A stretch of DNA of 64,000 nt from Owenia fusiformis (taxonomy: Eukaryota > Annelida > Polychaeta > Sabellida > Oweniidae). Where the stretch lies: assembly GCA_903813345.2 (NCBI GenBank), contig CAIIXF020000001.1, positions 13,163,915-13,227,914 of the forward strand, written 5' to 3'. The position numbers and the translations under genes were made by a program. This document shows positions 37,101-50,519 of the stretch, in pieces (the stretch's first letter is position 1; every line of letters begins with the position of its first letter). The notes beneath the pieces are model-generated. The model saw nothing but the letters and a program-made list of their open reading frames with translations. It was not told the DNA's origin and ran no database searches.

Positions 37101-40100
37101 TTGTTGTGAGTGAAATGATTTATTCTCCACATTAAGGCTCTTTTAAATTGACATACTAATGCCTTTCTAGATTTACCTTTATATGAAGAAGACTTTTTGT
37201 AAAACTGAATATACTAGTATTCAGGAAAAGTGAGAGAAGATATCTTGCAAGGATTTCCTATTTGAATATCACTTTTACAACAGGAATTGCCTCCTTGTAG
37301 CTCCTCCTAATGCTATATGTATGTTGCATATATCTGAAGTAAAGGGTATTATACAATGATCAATGTGGTATTAACCACAGCCCTTGCTATCTCATTTGAT
37401 AAAGAGGGACTTTGAAATGTGAATAAAGGATCACTTATATAAAGGATCTATAGAATAATAGAGAACTTAGGTCTATCAGGAAATGCAAGGCTTTAAATGC
37501 TCCTTAGCAATCAATAGTGACATATTTTCGGATGATAAATAAAGGAACAATTAGACTGAGGATTGATTGCTATATTATTGAAACTGTAACTAAACACAAA
37601 AATGTTCAATTTTCTCTACTGCTTCACTTGACTATAATGGTCCTATCAGTGAAAGTAATAATTCATTATAGAAACAGAATTGTTCACTAGCTCAGTAGCT
37701 TCATTTTGTAATAGTTGGTAGTCAAACCTGTAAAGGTGAACACTTCTTGAAGTGGAACATGTCCCAAGTGGAACACTTTTCAAAGCCCTATTTTCATAAC
37801 TTAATGTACTAAATGTATGTTGAACATCTCCCTCATAATGTGAGGCACTAAAGATGTTCTACTTCCTCAGGATTGAATTTAATGAATGGAATTCAGGAAT
37901 AGAAATCACAACCTATTTTTACATACTACTCCAAAATGTTTTCAAATAAAGAATGTTCCAATTCTCCCACAAGACATTTAGGATAATTGTACACCATGTC
38001 TCATCAAATGATAAAAATCAGGCAGTAATATATCTTGGTAAGAATGACAGACAAATCATGTAGATTGTGTTTTCAATAATTCTCTGGTATCATTATTGTA
38101 TGTTTAGTAGAGTTAAAAAGCCTTTTTATTGTGTGTTTATTACTCAATTGTATTGATAAATTCAGGGTGAGCAAAAATCTTGACAGCTAGAATATCATGT
38201 TAATAAGCTGTGAATGTCCCATGATATTAATTGTAACAAATTAATAGTGTTTATGTAAGCAATGCTCAGCAATGCTCAATGCTCACATTAGAGCACTTGT
38301 GAGTCTATAAACATCTTAAAATATATGCCTGAGGTACTGAAATCAGTGCGTGCATAAGATATGATGAACTTATTCAAAAAAATGTCATAACCAATGATGC
38401 CTTGAATCTTAATTCAAATTTGTCAACATGTAATGCAAACTCCAAGATATAAATATCAATATCACATTTCCTATTGCTTGCAGATATTCAGCATGAGATG
38501 CCAGAAGGAATGGAGAATTTGAACCAAGGGCCAAGGAGAATTCTAGAAAAGCCAAAGACACTTGCAGTTGAAGTAGTATCAAGCAGAAATAAAGTGTCAG
38601 TTGGAGTAGATGGTACAATGGTATGTCAAATACATGTACCTATGTCAAAGTACGATGTCAGGTGCACGCTTCTTCTTTGGTAATGTTGTGTGTCAGCTAC
38701 ACGATTGTGTTAACATGTGAAAACATGATTTGACAAATGAAATTCACAGTAATATGCATCATGTCCATGTGTTATCATTCTCCTAAGCAGGTATCCAGAA
38801 TCCGTACCTCCTTCTTCCCCCTGCTATAACCAATTTGGAAGCGCCCGATTAAACTGAATCACCTGATCTAATTATGCGCAATGATTTATACATGATTTCT
38901 GTCGCAGTGTTGCAACAGCCAATCAGATTGCGAGTTCTTAATCGGGGAAATGCTAACTGCTTATCGCAGGAGGTAAAAAGAAAGAATATATTCTGGATTT
39001 TGAAGCCCTGTGATCGGAGGATGATGTGTTATCTGTCAAAGCATTGGAGAAAAAATGTTGTATGTTAGAATTGATTAAACTTCAAATGATGATCAAAAGT
39101 TATAAAAAAAGTTACAAAAGATTTGTTACACGTCCTAAACTCTGATTAATATGAAATCACTTATTGGTGGTGAAACAAAAACCTGTAAACTGTTGAAAAA
39201 TGTCAAAGAAATAATAAACTAATTTATAAGTTTGATTTTTAGATTCTTGAAGATGATGAAGTTGAAAAGAATCGTGGAATCCACATCCTGGTACTTCACC
39301 AAGGCACAGGAAGCGTCATGGCCAAACGTTTGTTTGACACATACTCGGCACATGAAGATGAGGCTATGGTTCTCTTTTTGAAGATGGTATCAGACGGGAG
39401 AATAATTATATTCACTGTCAAGGTACATAGAAGTTCAGTTTTTTTTCATCTGAAGGAAATTTTCATTTTTATTCGATAATTTTATATTTTAGTTGTATCA
39501 TAAAATTCCAGAGAATTGGACACTCATTATGAATGTAAAACTAACAAGTATTTGAAAAGGATGAGATATTTCTTAAAATTGTAACATTGTTTGTGTTGAC
39601 ATTGTTTTTCAATCCAAAGACGTCAGAGGCAAGTATTTTTTGATGTTGTTCATAACATTTTAGTCATAAGATATTTTACACTATAAAAATATGTCATTTT
39701 AAACCACCAAACCTGATAAAATAGATAAAGGGTGTAGCACTACTAGCACTAACAGCTCTACAAGCTCTAACCTAACGTACCACATACAGTGAAACCTATA
39801 CATTTGAATACTTTTTCCTGGTGCCAATATTTCTTTTAGGGGTCAGGGTGAAAAACACAAATTTTAAAGGTCCAAGACTAAAACATCGGTTGTCTGTTTA
39901 TGTATTAAGGAATGATTATTTATTTCCACATTTATTTATTTGCATTTGTACATTCATTTTCAGCAGTTCATTTTTTCTTTTAACACTTTTAACACATTTC
40001 TAATTTTGTCTCATGTTTTGCGGCAAAAATCATTCAATTCTTGAAAAATGTATCAAATCAATTGATAAATCATCTGGTCAATATACATAGGTGACCCAAA

Positions 40101-43100
40101 TATCAATATATCAAAGTTTAGCCTTCTAAACTAAAAAACTGCTTATTATTTTTCCAGGATGAAGGGTCCTTCCAGATGAAGACCACTGCCAGAGAGTTGC
40201 TGAAATCTCTGGGGAGTGATAAGGCCCAGGTGATTGGATGGCGTGACATGTGGGCCATGGTCACCATAAAAGGAGGTATGTCAAGTATTTATCATCATGT
40301 GAACCATGGGTGACATCACATCAAGTTACCATAGTAACCATGAAATAAACCAATTATATAGTAGAAGCTTTATTCTTGAGGTATTAAATCAATACTCCTT
40401 GGGAAACATTTGTACCAAGTTTCAAGAAGATTGATCCAGCGGTAATGAAATGGCAACACCTTTGATGTTACTTCTAGATCACCCTGTAGATCTTCAGCCT
40501 CTGAATGCAGGACTCCAGATGTCATCCATTCTTTTCCTTACACAGTAGCTAAGGGTGGATGATGTCCTGAGCCCTGTGTTTGTGGAATGAAAATCTTGAG
40601 ATTTGTTATTTGCACATGATGCAGTACTTATGTTTCGGGTAGTATAGAATATTTATTGCCTTTGATTACTACCTTGGTTCCATTAGTGACTTGCTTATTT
40701 TGTGCTTTAGGTGCTAAACTGGGGGAGTCCCATAGTAAATCTGCAGATTTGCAGAGCTGGGGTTCACCAATATTGCTCAAGGCTGACATACCTCTCAGGC
40801 CAGTTGAAGGTAAACAAACATTCTGTTTATTTTATCTTAAACCAGAATAATCAAGCACTTTTCCAGTGGGTGTATCATTTTTTCAAAAGATATATAATAT
40901 ATTAGGAATGATTTGGAGAGAAAGTTAATAATTTTTATGTCACCACCACATGGTGTTTGGTGGTTGGTGTTTAATATTCAGTGTTTGGTGGTTTGTGTCT
41001 GTAACAAATAGCAGTTATGACATTTAACTTAATGTATTGTTATCTTTGTGAAAATAATAATTTTTTATCCTATGTATATATCTGGTTTGTTTGCATGTAA
41101 TATTAGATACAGTTATACTGTAATTCCTGTGTTTGTGAATGCCTCTTTATAATGTCAACCTCAAAATGTGAACACTTTCTCAGTTCCATTTTTGTAAAGA
41201 CTCTTTGTTGTTGATCACTTCAGATTGATCTCACACATGTATTCATACACTTTTGCAGAGACTGAGTGTGACTGGCCACAATCCGATGTTAATGAGAGGA
41301 GACGTGCATTCTGCAGTAAGATAGAAGGTTATGGCAGTGTATGCAGCTGTAAAGACCCTGCTCCTCTTGAGTTCTTCCCTGCTCCAGTAAGTATCAGTTA
41401 TCCCTACTTGCCTCAGTATTAAAAAGGTTTCCATCCTCTCTACCTGCCTTTGTATAAATAAAGTACCAATCTACCCCAACTCTACTGCAAGGTCGACCAA
41501 ACCTAAAAAGGACCACAGGACTCATAAATGTGTTTTTCCTCATAATATTGCACAATGGTAATTTGTAAAGTTCCTCCTTACATGGTGATGACATCTTTAT
41601 TTTACTATTGCTTAGAACTAACTACATAGGGATATATGATGATAACTTAATACATATACCTAGCGCGTAATATAAAGAATGACATCTTTATTAGCTCATT
41701 TTACTTCTACGAGTCCTTAGAATAACTACATACAGATATCTGGTATGTTATAACAATGACATATTTCTTCTAGCTGGCAGACAATAGAGTGCATGATGTG
41801 CCTGTTGCAGTTATAGCAAGTGACCGTCCACATTATTTATACAGGTTAGATATTTTTACAAATGGCTCTCTCATATACTGTTTGTACATGTATTTAAATA
41901 CTGGTAATCATTAAATAATTATCCCACCGAACAAAGTTCAAGGGGGATAAGAGAAGCCGTCCGTTCGTCTGTCCGTCCGTCCATCCGTGTGTCCGGGCGT
42001 TAACTCCAATACCGGTTGATGGATATGGTTCAAATTTTATAGTCTTATGCCTTATGAGTATAGGACCTCAGCTCGAGAAGGAATTTTCAATATGGCCGCT
42101 CAATTCAAAATGGCTGCCATTTTTCGTAAAAAATGTGATCGTTGATAACTCAAATACAAGTTGACGGATTTGGTTCAAATTTTATATGCTGAGGCCGAGG
42201 GACAAAGGAGTTCGCACAAAAAGAGATTTTCAAGATGGCCACTTAATTTCAAAATGGCGGCCATTTTTCGTAAAAATATGTAATCTTTGATAACTCAAAT
42301 ACCAGTGAACGGATTTGGTTCAAATTTTATATGATGATGCTTAGGGACACAGTTGCTATGTTCGACAAAAGTTTTTCAAGATGGCGGCTGAATTTCAAGA
42401 TGGCGGCCAATTTTCGTAAAAAACGTAATCTTTGATAACTCATATACCAGTGAACGGATTTGGTTCAAATTTTATATGATGATGCCTAGTTCACAATGGT
42501 ATAAACTAACTTTGTGCCAAATTTCATGCTTCTATCACAAAGTGCACAAACATTTCAACATTTACACTAGCTATAATAAGCATAATATGTTTTGTTTGGT
42601 GGGATTTGCTACTCCGTGGAGTTGCTGTTTTTTCTAGTTGAAATTGAAAAGATATTGGAATAATTAAGTTGGATGATATATGCAACAAATTATAGAGTTT
42701 TTGTCAGTTTTACATTAGTTTTTGCCCTAGCAAGAGTTCAGTATTGAGTCCATGAATCAAATACAGCCAAACTATATGTAATCTTATTTTAGAATGTTGC
42801 GAAGCTTGCTATCTGCCCATGGTGTGAATCCAAGCATGATTACTGTCTACATAGATGGATACTTTGAGGTGTGTAATCTTTTAAAACATTTTGCAGCATC
42901 AATCAGAAATTTTTATCTCCCCACCACATAGTGTGAGGCTATATTGTGTATCAAATGTATTCATATAAAACTAGTGGGAATTGGAAGGAGGAGGCAGTAT
43001 ATTTATATGCTTCCTGGTCATCTCAACCCCAAGTCAACTCAACCCAGTCCAACTCAACCCCAAGTCAACTCAACCCCAAGTCAAGTCAACCCCAGTAAAA

Positions 43101-46100
43101 CTCAAACCTAAGTCAAATCAACCCTGTAAAACTCAACCCCAGTAAAACTCAACCCCTATATTTCTATAATTGATAAACTTATAAGAAAGTTTATTTCATA
43201 AAAATAATTTTGATTATTCAGTTTGTGATTTTCATTCTTAGACCACTGACTTTTTAGATTAAAGTTAATAATGAGTGTATCTCCAAAATCTCAACATGGT
43301 ACTAATAGGATTAAAATATGGGTCACTTTCCAGGGGCATAGCCAGCTTTCAGTCAGGAGGGATGCGATCGCCTAAAAAAATCAGGTTTTCAGTCAGGGGT
43401 GCCGATCGTGGCATTTTCTAGCCAAAAAAGATATGTTTTGACAAAAAATGATGCACCTTCCTGACTACGCCTATATGCTTTCAGTCTATTAATTAGTAAA
43501 TGTTAATGATTTTGTTAATGCATGTTCATATAAATAAAAAGTTATATTACATTGTTAATTATTTCTAAATTATCATATAAATAAAAAAAAGTTATATTAC
43601 ATTGTTAATTATTTCTAAATTATCTAAAATTTGATTTCAAAAGATGTCTTAAATTAAATAATAGTGACAACTTGATGAATTATCCTTGAGCTTAACCGTT
43701 TTTTTGGAATACTTTTACAACTTTCTAAGTATCATGCAAAATGCTAGATTTTCAGAAATGAATGACTTAAATTATTCATCATAAAATAATTAAATTAGAC
43801 ATTGCACAAATGAATAGGGTTGAGTTTTACTGGGGTTGAGTTTTACAGGGTTGAGTTGACTTAGGGTTGAGTTTTACTGGGGTTGACTTGACTTGGGTTT
43901 GAGTTGACTTGGGGTTGAGTTGGACTGGGTTGAGATGACTTGGGGTTGAGATGACCCATACTTCTCTAAAACTGCCTCATAATTAAAATGTTCTTGCCTG
44001 TTTTTTCAAGTTCAGGTTATTTAGAGTTCAACTGAGCATTGTAATGCTGTGTATAAAATGTGACCTTTAAATTTATTTTGTATTGTTTGTTTTAGATTCC
44101 ACTCGAAGTTGCTAAATTGTTTGGTATAAGGGGCATACAACACACACCCATAGGCATCAAGAATGCCAGGATATCTCAGCATTATAAAGCAAGTCTTACT
44201 GCAACATTTAATTTATACCCAGTAAGTTATTTCACAATTCTCAAACAAAGTTTTTAGAAACAGTCAAATGGTATCAAAAACACTACTAAAAGGGATGATT
44301 GACCCAGAGGATCACTCTACAAATCATCACTTAGAAAAATATTCATTAATCAAATTGTGATCTGCAAAATATTCAAAATATACTGTACAAAATCTTTTGC
44401 AATGTGTAAAAAGAATTTGAGCACATGATTCAATGAATTATTGATGATTTAATCCACTCATATATCTTGTCTCATAGACTTTGAATTTGTGCTGCTGCAC
44501 TCATTCAAATTCTGGAAACAAGACATACTTTGTTTCAGTAATCAACAATTCATCGAGTCCTTGGCTTAAATCCTTTAATGAAATTGATTTTACATATGCA
44601 TTTTATTCAACTTACCCATTATTTACAGGATGCCAAATATGCAATTATATTAGAAGAGGACTTAGATGTTTCTCCAGATATATTCAGGTAGGTTGATTGT
44701 TCACTGTAGATTAAAAACCTATCTGTTCAAGTCTGTGGCTCCCTTTCAGGGTCAAAGGAAAACAATAAGCATATTAGAACATTCTGTGCTGAAAGCTGAT
44801 ACTAGTGGGCATTCCTGAGTAGGAGTTGTTATCTCGTTTTACTTATATAATACAAGGATAATTGACATTCAGACCATCTCATACACTTTTTTATTATAAT
44901 AATTATAGGTGTAACATATAATTCACGTTAAACAATTTTAATAAACATTAAATAAAACTGTACATTGAATTAATTAAAAAGATTCACTTGTTTGTTTCAG
45001 TTATTTTAGTCAGACCCTCCCCTTGTTAGCTGAGGATGAGTCATTGTATTGCATCTCAGCTTGGAATGACCAGGTAAATAGGATATGTGATGTGTGTTTT
45101 TCTCCAGATCTATTGCATTTATATTGCAAGATCAAAGGACTGGAATTTATGTTATCCAAAGAATCAGTTGAGTAAGTTAAATCCAAAAAGTAGTAAATGA
45201 TACATTTAATTCTGGGATAAATGTTTTTTCGCCAATTCCTAGGATTGGACAAATTCACCAAAAATGTCCCTTTACAATGTTTGGAGATAATTTTGACTGT
45301 CAAACTTTGGATTTATTGTTCAATAACTGTATACAGTTAACATAGACTGAACACTCCCACACTCTAATTAAAATGCAGACACAATCCCTTTATAGATTTA
45401 TTAACAACACTATTGTATGCCATGTTTATGAAACTGTAAATTCTATATTGGGATAAACACCTACAAGTCTAATGCCACAGGTGATTGGGTCCCTCCTGTA
45501 TGATCTTTACTTAATCAATTAATTGCAATAAAATATGTTGATAAAAAATAGCCAATGCCTGAGAACATGTTTACCCCAGATTGGTCATATTTAATTACTA
45601 ATTGCCATGTGTTGGAGTCACTCCTCAGTTTATTAAATGAACAGTATCATTTACACTTGTTATAACATATCTCTGAAACTTGCAATCATCAATAGATTGT
45701 ATCTAATCTGATGTGCAACAGTAGTATATTATTAAGTTGTAATTATATACCCATATTTGGATGGATACTTATGAAAGTCATGAAACTCACGAAATAAATG
45801 TTATTTTTAGCTCCACGTTTGTATTAGAATGTTTTATTTTGGTCTATTACGCTCATTTAATGTAGAAGTTCGGTGTCTATTGTGCAGTCAATTTGCTCAT
45901 CCCTAATACCAAAAACGAAAACTGAATAAAACATCGATATTTGTTAATTTGAAAAATGTCCCCTGGACGTTCAAATGCCGCATGGCGCAATCGATTCATG
46001 CGCCAGGATTTTAAAGTTTTTACACCCCGAGATTTTTGATTCATTTTTGATTCCACTGATTCATAATATTCAAAGTTTTTTTCTTAAGATCTGGACGGTG

Positions 46101-49100
46101 AATTTTCAAATATATAATTTTGAACACTTTTGTATTCTCATAGAAAATTTAAAAAAAAATTCCCATTGAGAGGAATGTTAAATTGAAAATTTTTTTTAGA
46201 AAGAACTATAAGGTCAATCTTTGTAATTTTCACATATTTTGTTAAACATTAGTAGATCTGTCACCTTGATATAAGAACTTTTTTAAATCTCTAAATATAA
46301 CATAGACCCTAGCATTACAGTATTGCTTTAAATGTTTTGTTTGTTTCTAGGGATATGAGCACTCCTGCAAAGATGCATCTCAGTTATATAGAGTGGAAAC
46401 TATGCCTGGCCTAGGATGGGTGCTCAAAAGAAGTCTCTACAAAGATGAGCTAGAACCAAACTGGCCAACTGCTGAAAAAGTAGGAGTATATTTTGTAAAA
46501 TCTGTTACTTCTCGAGATAATGTCGAAGCGCTTCGAGTTTAAGTAATCAGTGTTTACTTGTTACGTATAGTCTAACATTAAAATAGCAGCCTCTGTTCAC
46601 ATCTTTAGCGAAATCAACTTGAATAACAACATTGATAAAAAAAACGATTTGTTTTTCCCATCTGCTTAATTAATTGTGGATTATTTTAATTTGACAATTT
46701 TCTGTTGTAGCTTTGGGATTGGGACATGTGGATGAGATTGAACGAAAACCGCAAAGATCGGGAGTGCATCATTCCTGATATTTCTCGTACATTTCACTTT
46801 GGTGCCACAGGAGTCAATATGAACTCTTACTTCCAAGATCTTTATTTTAAGAAACATTCAATCAACACATTACCTCATGTTCGATTAAAAAATGTGGAGA
46901 GTTTGAAGAAGGATAATTATGAAGAATTAGTCAATACAGCTATAGCTGGGGCCACCTTACTGGACCATAGTAAATCTCCTTGTGAAGAAAGCTTCATACC
47001 TGACACTTCAGTAAGTTATGATAAACTTATATGATTTTACTAGATTTTAATAATGCATTAATGATTCAGATACACATATTTGAATAGCCCATATTCAAAT
47101 GACAAATTTACCCATATTTATGTATCAGGTTTGCCCATATTTTACTCAATTTAAATGGCAGATGCTGAGCCTCTCTCAGCAATAGCAATTATTTTCTGCA
47201 CTCTGTAGGGCATGTGAATCCAGGCCAAGCACATACATTGTACTTTGGAAAAGTCTCAATGTATTATCTACATCTGGTAAAGAGCCACATTGATCGGCAT
47301 ACTATTCATTAAAACACTTCTGGACTAGTTTGTAAATTGGCAATTTCATTTTGATATGATTGGACATCAGACCAAAAGTTAATTTTTGTTCATACATGTA
47401 TAAAGCCACATTGTCAAGAGAGTGACGTCATAAATGTCTTGTGATGTTTATTAGCGCAAACTACAACACCTGCAACATGGTTTTGTTTTTCACCAAGTCT
47501 TCTAATTTAGTCTTTTAATTTTTCATCTGTGGGAGGTTAGTCATTATCTTAGCTTTAGATAACAGCTGCTTTCTTATGTACAGAATGGAAAAGTAGTTAG
47601 TTACATGTTGAGGCTTTTTTCAAAATATTAGCAGAACTATGAATTGACGATGCACCTGGAAAACTAATTCAATTTTTAAGAATTATATATAATGCCTGCC
47701 ATTTGAATTAATCTGATTGTCTAAGCACTTTATCATTAGCCTATCAAACTAAGTTTGGAGATATACAGTGGAGAAAAATGACCACCATTTTTATGTGTGT
47801 AATTTTGCACCTGGAAAAGTAGTGAAGCAAATTTGTTGAAACTAGCTAAGGCTTGGCATTGTTATCTAGTCTAACATAGCCCTAATAAACAACTGGGTTG
47901 TTTTGAAATGTCACTCTGATTTTTAAGTTGTCTACATTTGCATCTTTTTATTGGTCTTATTTGCTTAACAATGCAATTCTATTCACCATTCCCTGGCAGT
48001 TTAATTATCTGTCAAATGTTATATCATGCATGCACAATACTTCTGGAATCATGAAGAATTGAAGATAGTCCTAATATAAAATGTTCAACTTTTTTAACCC
48101 ACCCTGTAAATATGTTTTTCATGTTATTCCAGGATGTCACATATGTTATGTATATAAAAATGAATTCAATGAATGATGATAATTGGAAGCAACTTGCCAA
48201 GGTACGTAAGATACATGTGTGTTGTGTTATAGTCCCAGTGCACTTACAATAGATACAAATACAATAGATATATAGTTGAACCTCCCACCCACCAGTCTAT
48301 CAAACCATTTATCTATTTTCTGTGCAAAAATGTGGGCTGATTTTCCCCAAATGAAGTGGCAAGATGTATTCTGGTTTTGTGCAACAGTTATTCAAAGTGG
48401 TCACCATTTCAAAGGTTGGAATAGTTCAAGCGATATAGAGAATGTTTCCATCACTTAATTCATGCTTCTGTACATCTGTTTGTCTGGGCAAGGGCTATCA
48501 AGAGAGCCCATTGAAACCCTATAAGATTTGGTGATAACTCAAATGCCGGTAGTCCTATTTTGTTCCTGTATGTCAGTGTTTCTCCTGTACACATTTATCA
48601 ATATTAATTTGATAAAAATGCCAATTTTTGATTGAAATCTTGTTTTACTAAAATCAGAATGTTTCAGGATTGTAATCTGGGCATTATGTTCTCTAGAGTC
48701 TGTGATTTTCAGCAGATCAGATTCTTAATACAGCTTTTATTCATCATTTTTACGTATTTTTGCAGTGCTTCAAGCTATGGGACCTTGATGTTAGAGGATT
48801 CCATAAGGGCATGTGGCGGCTGTATATGAAAGGGAACCCTCTGTATATTGTCTCAGTGCCTATCTCACCATATGCGTAAGTTTGTATATTCATATGCAAT
48901 TGTTATGTTTCAACTGCGTAGATATAGAATAGTATTGTAAGAATACCATACATCCACTTAATAGAGTGATAATTCCTGTACTCAGAGAATCCAGGAGACA
49001 CATTATTAGACCTATGTTATTATCCACTTACAGTTTAATTATTATGTCACCATCACAAGTGTTGACATATTGTTATAGTCCCCAACTTTGTGATTGTGGT

Positions 49101-49583
49101 CAGTGGTTAGTGTTTTGAGTTGGTGTTAGGCATCTGTAACAAATGGCAGGTTGTGACATTTTGCATGTTAATGTCTATCATTAGAATCTAAAATATGTAA
49201 CATATTTATGATATTTTAGGCATAAATGTAAAAGTTATGCCAGTGTTAGATTTGCTATTAACGAAGGGAAATATGCGTGTATTCATATATTGTGTGAAGA
49301 TAATGTTGCAGCACCATGGTGAAACATATGCCCTACCGCATTTTATACAGAATAAGAAGATCGCTGATTTTGAATTTGTTCATGTTTAAAGGAACTTCTA
49401 GTTTGATTTATTTTGTACTTGATCTCACTATGCATTATACAATGTAATTCTTTATTCACTCTACTCATCCTACCTAATGCTACAAGAATTTCTGTTTTCA
49501 GAAAGTACAAACCTGCTGATGTTACTCCTTTATATCTCCCTGCTCCAACAAAACCTCAAGACTCCAAAGGCAACAAGAGGTAG
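31194..49583 (+). CDS. POMGNT1: protein O-linked-mannose beta-1,2-N-acetylglucosaminyltransferase 1
   Basis: Adds beta-1,2-GlcNAc to O-mannose on glycoproteins such as alpha-dystroglycan, in the Golgi. Seventeen exons: 31194-31325, 32544-32649, 38484-38620, 39243-39422, 40158-40275, 40711-40809, 41259-41386, 41774-41844, 42793-42868, 44096-44221, 44629-44687, 45001-45073, 46351-46479, 46711-47010, 48133-48201, 48766-48875 and 49502-49583. All have GT-AG borders and join in frame to 664 residues (human protein about 660). The start MDSW...P resembles human MDDWKPSP. A signal anchor lies at about 44-63, then a short stem, a FAM3/ILEI-like lectin domain (about 135-235, [12 protein letters not shown]) and a GT13 catalytic domain (about 305-640). 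The metal-site motif LEEDLD is at 399-404. WDWDMW at 480-485 covers the place of the catalytic Asp of related Gn[10 protein letters not shown] and CSCKD are also kept. No key residue seems lost. Introns hold several transposons. Confidence 0.97.
31779..32497. mobile_element. foldback element in POMGNT1 intron 1
   Basis: CAAAGGAGGAGGGAAATTAG at the left pairs with CTAACTTCCCTCCTCCTTTG at the right. The arms are about 330 bp each around a centre near 32135 and read as near-mirror copies (for example AAATCACTTCTAGAGATGAT against ATCATCTCTAGAAGTGATTT). The paired short open frames on both strands come from this symmetry. It is 719 bp with no coding role and ends 46 bases before exon 2, the membrane-anchor exon. 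Confidence 0.88.
32650..38483 (+). other. POMGNT1 intron 2 (5.8 kb)
   Basis: The largest intron of the gene, between the membrane-anchor exon and the stem exon. It contains an AGTAAAACCTG-type fragment (about 32708-32745), a GTCACCACC-family copy (36712-36812) and a second AGTAAAACCTG-type stretch (37724-37795). No other exon-like frame is evident. Its position and size suit regulatory elements, but none is identified. Confidence 0.8.
36712..36812 (+). repeat. GTCACCACC-family repeat in POMGNT1 intron 2
   Basis: ATGTCACCACCACAACTGG, then GGCGACGGTTAGCTGTTGGTG and GTGACATTTTGCATGTTAATG. It shares the family's start and end but has a short middle. Confidence 0.75.
40938..41030 (+). repeat. GTCACCACC-family repeat in POMGNT1 intron 6
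   Basis: ATGTCACCACCACATGGTG at the start, GGTGGTTGGTGTTT and CTGTAACAAATAGCAG inside, and TATGACATTTAACTTAATG at the end. It matches the other copies; the end has diverged. Confidence 0.75.
41922..42604 (+). mobile_element. TIR element with internal tandem repeats, POMGNT1 intron 8
   Basis: The ends TCCCACCGAACAAA and TTTGTTTGGTGGGA form inverted repeats with one mismatch. After the left end comes a (TCCG)n-like stretch and CGGGCGTTAACTCCAATACCGG, then tandem units of about 145 bases (GATAACTCAAATACCAGT near 42145, 42289 and 42433). Each unit carries ATGGC(C/G)GCC-type blocks, including two exact AAGATGGCGGC. It is a complete-looking relative of the insert in TIR-family copy A. Non-coding. 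Confidence 0.85.
43333..43475 (+). mobile_element. small TIR element, 'CAGGGGCATAGCC' family, copy 2
   Basis: It starts CAGGGGCATAGCCAGCTTTC and ends near TGACTACGCCTATATG. The first ~65 bases (GATGCGATCGCC, A run, GGTTTTCAGTCAGG) match the reverse complement of 1480-1546. It is nested inside the foldback element 42991-43978. Confidence 0.6.
43527..43623 (+). repeat. tandem duplication of about 47-50 bp
   Basis: Two adjacent units (43527-43573 and 43574-43623) begin CATATAAATAAAAA and end TTATTTCTAAATTAT. They differ mainly by three extra A in the second. The near-identity suggests a recent duplication. Confidence 0.9.
45074..46350 (+). other. POMGNT1 intron 12
   Basis: A 1.3-kb AT-rich intron between exons encoding AWNDQ and GYEHS. 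No repeat or extra exon was recognised. Confidence 0.8.
49044..49175 (+). repeat. GTCACCACC-family repeat in POMGNT1 intron 16
   Basis: ATGTCACCATCACAAGTGTTG, ACATATTGTTATAGTCCCC, CTGTAACAAATGGCAGGTTG and GACATTTTGCATGTTAATG. This is one of the fuller short copies. Confidence 0.75.
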
Positions 49584-50511
49584 CAAAATTCAAATGAGCT
49601 GATATGGCCTTATTCAAAAAAGTAGCTGAACCTGTATTTTATAGACACCCAGTAGATAAACAAAAGGAAGCACAATATGGAGTAGACTTAATTGACACCC
49701 TGTAGATAAAAAAATAGACTTGTAGGAGACACCCTGTAAGTCAGCAAAATATAGCAGAATTAAGAAGAGACTCTATGAAGAGCTGTAGATCTGAACCATT
49801 GTATTTGTACCATATTTGAAAATAGGGCTACTTTGCTGAGAGGAAAACAGTAGCTTACTGGTGTACTCAAGAATTACAATGTTAACTGGCATATTTCGAT
49901 TAACCTTAATCTTCAAATTACAGAACATTGACACAAGGAAAGTAATTGAAGTTTTGCATGGGAAATGAAACGAAATCCTGAGGTTTCAACATTGCATATG
50001 TATTTTGATATATAGATGATGCTTGATTGAAATTGAGAGGACAAAACAACGAGGACAAACCAGATTGGTGTCTTGTTTTTGTTTTATTTTTTCATACTTC
50101 TAAAACACTCGACTAGCTCAGTGCTCAATTTTTCTTGATCATTGTTGAAATTATACTTTGATTGTTTACACTTACAGGCTGAATGCTTGAGATATGAATG
50201 AAATGGTCAAATTGCCTGAAATCAAAATGAAACAAGAGATTATTAAGGTGAATTGATTGAAATGTTTGAAATGGCGGAACAGGCGCAAACAGGGAACTGT
50301 GAGCTTATTTTCTACAATGAAATGCTTAAATAAGCTTTTCTCGTCAACTGTTTCAAAAGTAGATCCCATATGTTTTTTTCTGCAAAATATTGAAATTGGC
50401 CATTCTGTGAATATGTTTGAGAGATGGTTGAAACTATCAGAATACATGTAGTTGAAATAATACAAGCATTTAAATATTTCTTAGTTTATACATTGTCTTG
50501 TTTCAATAGTA

Positions 50512-50517
50512 AATAAA
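50512..50517 (+). promoter_or_regulatory. candidate polyadenylation signal of POMGNT1
   Basis: An AATAAA about 930 bases after the stop at 49583. The intervening sequence has no gene-like frame and would be the 3'UTR. Other AATAAA-like hexamers lie farther on, so alternative ends are possible. Confidence 0.4.
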
Positions 50518-50519
50518 GC

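Larger units (their letters stand above)
42991..43978. mobile_element. foldback element with minisatellite-like arms, POMGNT1 intron 9
   Basis: GAGGCAGT at the left and ACTGCCTC at the right begin inverted arms of about 165 bp. The inner parts (43016-43158 and 43815-43957) consist of degenerate ~15-base units such as AACTCAACCCCAAGTC, and correspond almost unit for unit in reverse complement. The ~650-bp interior is AT-rich, carries a second small element (43333-43475) and a tandem duplication (43527-43623). Non-coding. Confidence 0.85.
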
